Shown here in pieces: positions 41,879-46,426 of a stretch of 46,426 nt of DNA. Made by a program: the position numbers and the translations under genes. Where the stretch lies: positions 1-46,426 of the forward strand of contig JAGRBY010000004.1 in assembly GCA_020433835.1 (NCBI GenBank), written 5' to 3'. Under the pieces are notes generated by a model, which was given only the letters and a program-made list of their open reading frames with translations, searched no databases and was not told the DNA's origin. Numbering within the stretch: position 1 is the stretch's first letter; the number at the start of each line of letters is the position of its first letter. The stretch comes from Anaerolineae bacterium (GTDB lineage: Bacteria; Chloroflexota; Anaerolineae; 4572-78; J111).

Positions 41879-43230
41879 AAGACCTCTGTTTGACGCCTGA
41901 TCTTCTTAAAGCGATCACTATAAAGTTCAGAAAAAACAAGCTGCACAGCGACCGGAACTTTGAAAGGAGCCAGATGTTTCTTGCAAAACATGCGAACCCG
42001 TTTCTCCAGGGCTTGATGATCTTCCGGTTGGCAGAGTTCTACCCGCGCCATCACCACCTGACCTATCAGCGGATTGGCTTTTCCGAACACCGATACGTCT
42101 TTGATATTGTCCATCTGGAGAATGACATTTTCCACCTCAGCCGGAAACACCTTTTCCCCACCCACGTTGATGAGTTCAGACGCACGGCCCAAGATGCGTA
42201 GATAACCATTTTTCTGTTCCACGGCATCGCCCGTGTTAAACCAGCCATCCTCATCAAATGGTGAGGGCGCATTTAGATAGCCCAGCATGGCGGTTTCGGT
42301 TCGAACCCACAGCACGCCCTCCACCACGCGACACTCACACCCGTTGTTGCCGACATTGAGCCACAGCGAATCGGACATCGCCGGCTTGGTGGGCAAAATA
42401 CCGAGTTCGGTTAGACCATAGAGCTGCCTGAATTTTACGTTGGGCAGCATCTTGCTTATGGCGCTGAGAGTCGTCGCCGGCATCGGTTCCGCCCCATAAC
42501 TCACCACCTCCAGCGACGAAAGATTGTAGACCTTATGGCTCTCAGACAACAAGAGCATGTTCAGAAAGGTTGGTGTGGTGGGCAGTAATTGAACCTGGTG
42601 CTGTTCAATCGCCCGGCAGACATTATCGACCGTTCGCTGAGGTACATTGATCACGGCGCCGCCAGAGCACAGCATTTGGAATAAAGTATTAATGCCGCCG
42701 ATATGGTCCAGGCGTAGAAAGGTCAACGCCCGGTAGGGTTTGCCCGGCTTCTTAAATTTATCCAGTATCTTGTGGAAATAATGGATGGACGCCTTGGGGA
42801 TTCCGGTTGAGCCGGACGAAAAGATGATGAGGCCAGGCTCATCGTTCGCACGCAAGCGTTGCAGCAGGGGGTGGTCAGCGCTGGGGTTTCCTTGAGCGAA
42901 ACGCCAGGCTCCCGCGTTATCAAACTCAAAAATAGCGCTTGTACAGGCGGCTTTTAGGTAGTCTTCCCGTTTGGAACCGACCGATGATGTAAGCGGCACG
43001 ACAATATTCCGGTTGGCAATCAGGGCCAACAGCAGCATAATGGTGTCCGGCAAAAAATCGCCTGATAGCGCCACACACTGGCCTGGTGCAAGCTCTTGTT
43101 CGGCCAGAATTTGCTGCCATTGGGCTACGCCATCAAGCATTTGCCGATAGCTGTACCGTTGATCCTGCCAGATAAGGGCCAGCCGGTCTCCAAATGCTTG
43201 CAGTCGGTCAAATAACCAGTCACTTGCCAC
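41875..43230 (-). CDS. AMP-dependent acyl ligase (ANL superfamily), probable starter-loading enzyme
   Basis: 451 residues. A GTG start is supported by AGGAGGTG eight bases upstream. Motifs: phosphate loop FSSGSTGIPK at 137-146, YGLTE at 271-275, TGD at 333-335, the hinge and A8 region GRASELINVGGEKVFPAEVE at 348-367, and a C-terminal RFKKIRRQ that supplies the catalytic lysine of the A10 region. This is a compact but complete ligase with both lobes. The family activates a carboxylic acid as acyl-AMP and transfers it to CoA or a carrier protein. As the first intact gene of the operon, four bases overlapping the reductase and close to a free ACP, it most likely selects the starter acid. The acid cannot be predicted here. 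Confidence 0.93.
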   Translation of the reverse strand: MASDWLFDRLQAFGDRLALIWQDQRYSYRQMLDGVAQWQQILAEQELAPGQCVALSGDFLPDTIMLLLALIANRNIVVPLTSSVGSKREDYLKAACTSAIFEFDNAGAWRFAQGNPSADHPLLQRLRANDEPGLIIFSSGSTGIPKASIHYFHKILDKFKKPGKPYRALTFLRLDHIGGINTLFQMLCSGGAVINVPQRTVDNVCRAIEQHQVQLLPTTPTFLNMLLLSESHKVYNLSSLEVVSYGAEPMPATTLSAISKMLPNVKFRQLYGLTELGILPTKPAMSDSLWLNVGNNGCECRVVEGVLWVRTETAMLGYLNAPSPFDEDGWFNTGDAVEQKNGYLRILGRASELINVGGEKVFPAEVENVILQMDNIKDVSVFGKANPLIGQVVMARVELCQPEDHQALEKRVRMFCKKHLAPFKVPVAVQLVFSELYSDRFKKIRRQTEVL

Positions 43231-43238
43231 TTGGGATA

Positions 43239-43246
43239 CACCTCCT
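43239..43246 (-). promoter_or_regulatory. ribosome binding site of the acyl ligase (GTG start)
   Basis: AGGAGGTG on the minus strand, eight bases before GTG 43230; the strongest such site in the operon. Confidence 0.85.
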
Positions 43247-43252
43247 ATTCAA

Positions 43253-43516
43253 TCATGTGTCATCACGGTAAATATCAATCATCACGACGTCCGGCCAAAA
43301 TCGAGCTAAGGAACGGAGCGCCTCGCAAGCGAAATTACCAAGGTTTTGTAGTGTCTCGTCGAGGTTAATTACGACGGAGTCGATATGCTCTTTGTCGATG
43401 TTTAAGGGCGGTTGAAGCCGAAGAACATGACCGGCCTCAACCACAATATAGTCATAATTCAGGGAGAAACACCTTCGGCTCCCATTAGTGAGAATTAAAC
43501 GCGTCAAACTCGTGGG
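43253..43516 (-). pseudogene. C-terminal remnant of a class III (PLP) aminotransferase, likely decayed
   Basis: A short frame of about 84 codons with only a TTG start and no ribosome site; a stop lies at 43517-43519. Residues 27-57 (HVLRLQPPLNIDKEHID and then NLDETL) match the pattern typical of the C-terminal lobe of class III aminotransferases, V-[IL]-R-x-x-PPL-x-I-x-x-E-x-[IL]-D. The PLP lysine region and the rest of the fold are missing, and I see no upstream continuation in other frames. It sits between the operon promoter and the acyl ligase, so it is probably transcribed as part of a leader of about 290 bases. A small functional peptide cannot be excluded. Confidence 0.5.
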
Positions 43517-43524
43517 TCATTCTA

Positions 43525-43553
43525 ATCATAGCAAATTTGGAAGGCGTTGTCTG
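43525..43553 (-). promoter_or_regulatory. candidate promoter of the PKS operon
   Basis: On the minus strand CAGACA (43548-43553) and TATGAT (43525-43530) are 17 bases apart, and TGC directly before TATGAT makes an extended -10. Transcription would start near 43518 and read into the aminotransferase remnant and the ligase. It is the best-placed candidate because no gap inside the operon is long enough to suggest another major start. Confidence 0.5.
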
Positions 43554-43562
43554 TCCGATATT

Positions 43563-43580
43563 TGGGACAATTTTGTCCCA
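43563..43580. promoter_or_regulatory. perfect inverted repeat, candidate operator
   Basis: TGGGACAATTTTGTCCCA: two 8-base arms around TT. It lies ten bases upstream of the -35 of the leftward promoter and about 110 bases upstream of the rightward -10. A further half-like copy GGACAATTTT is at 43587-43596. Such symmetry between divergent genes suits a dimeric regulator; none is encoded in the window. Confidence 0.5.
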
Positions 43581-43586
43581 TAATCT

Positions 43587-43596
43587 GGACAATTTT
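43587..43596 (+). repeat. third copy of the GGACAATTTT half-site
   Basis: GGACAATTTT repeats the left arm and centre of the inverted repeat at 43563-43580 in the same orientation, 22 bases further along. Confidence 0.5.
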
Positions 43597-43665
43597 ATCG
43601 ATTGGTTCGAACATCGGTGCCCAGAATAGGTGTCTCAGAAGATGATTCGCTTGTATCGATCGCAG

Positions 43666-43694
43666 TAGCTTAATGGATCGTGATCGGGTATAAT
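43666..43694 (+). promoter_or_regulatory. candidate promoter of the FHA-hydrolase/thioesterase pair
   Basis: Perfect TATAAT at 43689-43694; the -35 at 17 bases (TAGCTT) is weak, so an activator may be needed. The predicted start near 43701 leaves a 5' leader of about 20 bases that holds the GAGG ribosome site before ATG 43724. Confidence 0.5.
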
Positions 43695-43723
43695 CGACTG
43701 TGTATCGACAGAATGAGGTAATG

Positions 43724-45454
43724 ATGGCAAACTATGGTCGCTTAGTTCTAATATCGCCGGATGGTACTGAACATGACATTCCCCTAATCACTTCTGAACT
43801 TACCCTTGGTCGGGATGAGAGCAATGATATCGTGCTGGCCGACCCCAAAGTGTCTCGTCTGCACGCTCGGGTGGAATGTGGTGATCAGGGTTGTGTCTTA
43901 ATCGACGAAGGTTCAGCGAACGGCACCTTCGTCGAGGGGGAAATCATCGAGCGGGTGACTCTCCATCCGGGCAGCCTGATCAATCTGGGCAACAGCACAC
44001 TGCGTTTTGAGCCACCTGCGACAGGTCGTCGCAAACGGGCCAGGCCGGGAACAGCCGACCGGCAGTTGCTGCATCAATTTCTCGATGAGATCGCTCAGGG
44101 GCCGGAGTCTTCCGAATCGCTCGATAAAAATGACTCCCTGCGGGACCGACTGGTGCGCGTGCCCCGATTGGTTATCTACACGCCCACCCAAACTTGGGAG
44201 CATCGACTCCAAAACCAGGATCGTTGGACAGTGGGTCGCAGCAAGGATAACGATATCGTGATCGACCACCAGAAAGTGTCTCGCCAGCACGCCCAAATCG
44301 AGCGAGAGGGAGATGCCTTTGTCATTCGAGATTTGGACAGCGCCAACGGCACCTTTCTGGGCCAACAACGCATCGATCAGCACACCTTGCGCCATGCCGA
44401 CACCTTGAATGTGGGCCACGCCCAGATCATTTTCAAAGATGTTGCCCAAATCGACCAGGCTGTGGCGGCTCCTAAAACAACACATGCCCCGGTGATTGTT
44501 GTACCGGGCAGCTTGGGATCGGCTTTGTGGCGTGGTTCTGAGAAAATTTGGCCCAGTATGCGAACGGTGTTGAGCCATCCGGAGAAGTTTGAATTTTCAC
44601 CGGACAATCCCATCGAAGCCCGAGGCATTGTCAGCGAGGTGGTGGTCGTGCCTAAGCTGTTTGAAATTGAGTCCTATGACCGGATTGGCAATCATCTGGA
44701 AGCGGCCTTAGGTTACACTCGGGGGCAAGACCTGCTCGAATTTGCCTACGACTGGCGAGGTGATGTTCGGCTGGCCGCTCAAAGTCTGGCCGAGACGGTG
44801 GAGCAGTGGGACCCAGCCGTTCCGGTCGTCATCATTGCACACAGTCTGGGCTGCCTGGTCACTCGCTACTATGTCGATTGCTTGGGTGGTCAGCGGCGGG
44901 TCAAACGATTGATTTTGATGGGTGGGCCAAACTACGGCGGGCCAACGACTCCTTTAATGCTCTTGCCGGACTCCCTCTCTCTCTTGCCGCGTTTTTTTAC
45001 TGCTTTAGGTGGTGCCTTAAACCAGAAAGTCTTGCGCATTTTTGCCTCATTTCCAGTAGGCGCTCAAATGTTACCTACCTATCCCGCCGTTTTTGACCAG
45101 CATGGTCAGCCACTCGATTTATATGAAGACCGGTCGTGGCTGCCTCCGGATGAGCAGGCTCGCTTGCAAGCCGGCTATGAACTTCATCAGAGCCTGAACC
45201 ACAAGGCAACTGTACCGACCACCTGTATCTTTGGCTACGGCTCACAAACCATCACCCGGTTGAACGTTGAGCGGGATAAAGAGGGCCGGTGGCAGAAGGT
45301 AGACATCGTCAGCACCAGTGAGGGGGATGGCATCGTCCCGGCCCAAAGCGCCATTCTGGAAGGGGCTGAGATCCATCCGGTTCGCCAAGGACACAACCAG
45401 CTTTATGTGGATCAGGATGTGTTGATGCGCTTGAATTATGAGTTGGTCGGTTAA
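43724..45454 (+). CDS. double FHA domain protein fused to LCAT-like alpha/beta hydrolase
   Basis: 576 residues from ATG 43724, preferred over GTG 43700 and ATG 43721: a GAGG lies at suitable distance and a TATAAT at 43689-43694 places transcription start near 43701. Two FHA domains follow: about 20-90 (GRDESND, SRLH, SANGTF) and about 165-235 (GRSKDND, SRQH, SANGTF), each with the Gly-Arg, Ser-His and Asn-Gly residues used to read phosphothreonine. From about 255 comes an alpha/beta hydrolase of the lecithin:cholesterol acyltransferase type: oxyanion region VVPGSLGSALW, nucleophile Ser374 in AHSLG, Asp in EGDGIVP and His in GHNQLY. No signal peptide or membrane segment is visible, so it appears cytoplasmic. 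It would link Ser/Thr phosphorylation to a lipase or acyltransferase. It is transcribed away from the PKS operon, with the thioesterase 33 bases behind. Confidence 0.9.
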   Translation: MANYGRLVLISPDGTEHDIPLITSELTLGRDESNDIVLADPKVSRLHARVECGDQGCVLIDEGSANGTFVEGEIIERVTLHPGSLINLGNSTLRFEPPATGRRKRARPGTADRQLLHQFLDEIAQGPESSESLDKNDSLRDRLVRVPRLVIYTPTQTWEHRLQNQDRWTVGRSKDNDIVIDHQKVSRQHAQIEREGDAFVIRDLDSANGTFLGQQRIDQHTLRHADTLNVGHAQIIFKDVAQIDQAVAAPKTTHAPVIVVPGSLGSALWRGSEKIWPSMRTVLSHPEKFEFSPDNPIEARGIVSEVVVVPKLFEIESYDRIGNHLEAALGYTRGQDLLEFAYDWRGDVRLAAQSLAETVEQWDPAVPVVIIAHSLGCLVTRYYVDCLGGQRRVKRLILMGGPNYGGPTTPLMLLPDSLSLLPRFFTALGGALNQKVLRIFASFPVGAQMLPTYPAVFDQHGQPLDLYEDRSWLPPDEQARLQAGYELHQSLNHKATVPTTCIFGYGSQTITRLNVERDKEGRWQKVDIVSTSEGDGIVPAQSAILEGAEIHPVRQGHNQLYVDQDVLMRLNYELVG

Positions 45455-45487
45455 GCTTAAATTACAAACTATGATGAAGGATTTTTT

Positions 45488-46246
45488 ATGAAACCGGCCC
45501 CCGATCTGCGCAAATGGATATATCGTCCCCGGCCAAATCCCCAGGCTCGGCTCCGGTTGATTTGCATTCCCTACGCCGGTGGCGGGGCTTCAATTTTTCG
45601 AACTTGGCCGGCTCATTTGCCTAACGATGTTGATGTCTGGGCTGTTCGCTTGCCCGGACGTGAAAATCGATTAACTGAAACGCCGCATAGTCGTATCGCA
45701 CCCTTAATTGAAGATCTAACGGCGATGCTTCGTCCGCATTTGACCGTACCCTATGCCCTGTTTGGTCACAGTTTGGGAGCACTGATTAGCTTCGAGCTGG
45801 CTTGCCGGGTACGCCAGGAGCACCTCCCCAGCCCGGTTCACCTCCTTGTCGCGGGCCGGCAGGCACCCCAGATACCCGATCCGGATCCGCCGATTCACCA
45901 TTTGCCTGAAGCTGAGTTTATCGAGCAGGTCAAGCACTACAACGGCATTCCCGAAGCCATTTTTCAAGAGCCGGAGTTACTCCAATTAATGGTACCGCTG
46001 CTTCGCGCTGACTTTGCAGTCAATGAGATGTACCGCTACACACCCCGAGCACCGTTAGACTGTCCGATATCGGCCTTTGGCGGTGAAAAAGATGCTACAG
46101 TGCCAGTGGACGATCTAAGGGCCTGGCAAGTTCAAACCACGCATCGCTTCAAGGCTCGCCTCTACTCGGGTGACCATTTCTTTCTCCGGTCCGCTGAGGC
46201 GTCACTGCTGCACGATGTAATGCTCGATTTGACTTCGGTGCAGTAG
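45488..46246 (+). CDS. type II thioesterase (external editing thioesterase)
   Basis: 252 residues, normal for the family found beside PKS and NRPS genes. The nucleophile Ser95 is in GHSLGA, Asp202 in GGEKDATVP and His230 in SGDHFFL, a complete triad; the N-terminal CIPYAGGGAS and VRLPGRENR segments are family signatures. GAAGGA lies six bases before the ATG. These enzymes release stalled or wrongly primed acyl groups from carrier proteins. It follows the FHA-hydrolase gene by 33 bases with no terminator between them, so the two are probably co-transcribed, divergent from the synthase genes. It is not a chain-releasing domain; that function was not found in the window. Confidence 0.95.
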   Translation: MKPAPDLRKWIYRPRPNPQARLRLICIPYAGGGASIFRTWPAHLPNDVDVWAVRLPGRENRLTETPHSRIAPLIEDLTAMLRPHLTVPYALFGHSLGALISFELACRVRQEHLPSPVHLLVAGRQAPQIPDPDPPIHHLPEAEFIEQVKHYNGIPEAIFQEPELLQLMVPLLRADFAVNEMYRYTPRAPLDCPISAFGGEKDATVPVDDLRAWQVQTTHRFKARLYSGDHFFLRSAEASLLHDVMLDLTSVQ

Positions 46247-46426
46247 GGCTACGTCCGATCTTCAAAAGATTGGCTCAGAATCGATTTTCCCTGCAAATAC
46301 CCCATATTTCTGGATTGCCCCATTTTCACTATAATAGTGGCCATAACGTCCTCAAATATTGCCCTTTCAATTGACTGGGTAGCGCAACATTAAACCGTGG
46401 CGAGAGGTAAAGACCCCAGGTTTTTG
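46247..46426 (+). other. non-coding tail after the thioesterase
   Basis: No convincing gene. A weak 5-base hairpin (ATCTT-CAA-AAGAT, 46258-46270) without a T-run follows the stop. A TATAAT occurs at 46330-46335, with a poor -35, and could be the promoter of a rightward gene beyond the window. Confidence 0.35.

Noticed and set aside
43700..43723. GTG start for the FHA-hydrolase gene at 43700
   Set aside because: It coincides with the predicted transcription start; the ATG at 43724 has a ribosome site at suitable distance.
44826..45779. GHSLG/AHSLG motifs as a trans acyltransferase
   Set aside because: One belongs to an LCAT-like hydrolase and the other to a type II thioesterase; neither has the malonyl-transferase fold motifs.
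46258..46270. Rho-independent terminator after the thioesterase
   Set aside because: Only a 5-base stem without a T-run.

Overview
The window holds most of a modular trans-AT type I polyketide synthase (PKS) locus. A leftward (minus-strand) operon runs from about 43.5 kb down to position 1 and leaves the window inside a module. Its order is AMP-dependent acyl ligase, short-chain reductase, free acyl carrier protein, then three giant synthase genes: PKS-A of 8382 residues, PKS-B of 3263 residues, and PKS-C, whose first 1885 residues are present. Two genes are transcribed divergently to the right: a double-FHA/LCAT-like hydrolase and a type II thioesterase. I find no integrated acyltransferase in any module, so malonyl units must be supplied in trans by an enzyme outside the window.

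The line reads: M1 KS-ACP; M2 KS-DH-KR-ACP; M3 KS-ACP; M4 KS-DH-KR-cMT-ACP-ER; M5 KS-DH-KR-ACP; M6 KS-KR-cMT-ACP (all PKS-A); M7 KS-(ACP-like)-DH-ACP; M8 KS-DH-KR-ACP; M9 KS (PKS-B) split from its ACP (PKS-C); M10 KS-(ACP-like)-DH-KR-ACP; M11 KS, cut by the window edge. The ligase, reductase and free ACP probably prepare the starter unit. All complete KS domains keep Cys-His-His and all DH domains keep their His and Asp motifs. The product is unknown.

The most unusual features concern how the line evolved. (1) Short repeats of an intergenic type lie in frame at two places in many modules, just after the KS and just before the DH; related repeats sit in a true intergenic gap of the operon. (2) M7 and M10 carry an ACP-like domain in the KS-DH linker whose phosphopantetheine serine is proline (GLDP). 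(3) M7 has lost its KR in frame but keeps about 41 residues of the KR tail. (4) M2-M3-M4 and M8-M9-M10 look like copies of one block; in the second copy the bare KS-ACP module is cut between two proteins by docking helices. M11 looks like the start of a third copy.

The divergent promoter region (43.5-43.7 kb) holds a perfect inverted repeat, two promoter-like sequences and a fragment resembling the C-terminus of a class III aminotransferase. No tRNA, rRNA, CRISPR array, transposase or integrase was seen. The host is uncertain. Roughly balanced base composition, the repeat families and the FHA-LCAT fusion would fit a Chloroflexota-like or filamentous bacterium, but this is a weak inference.
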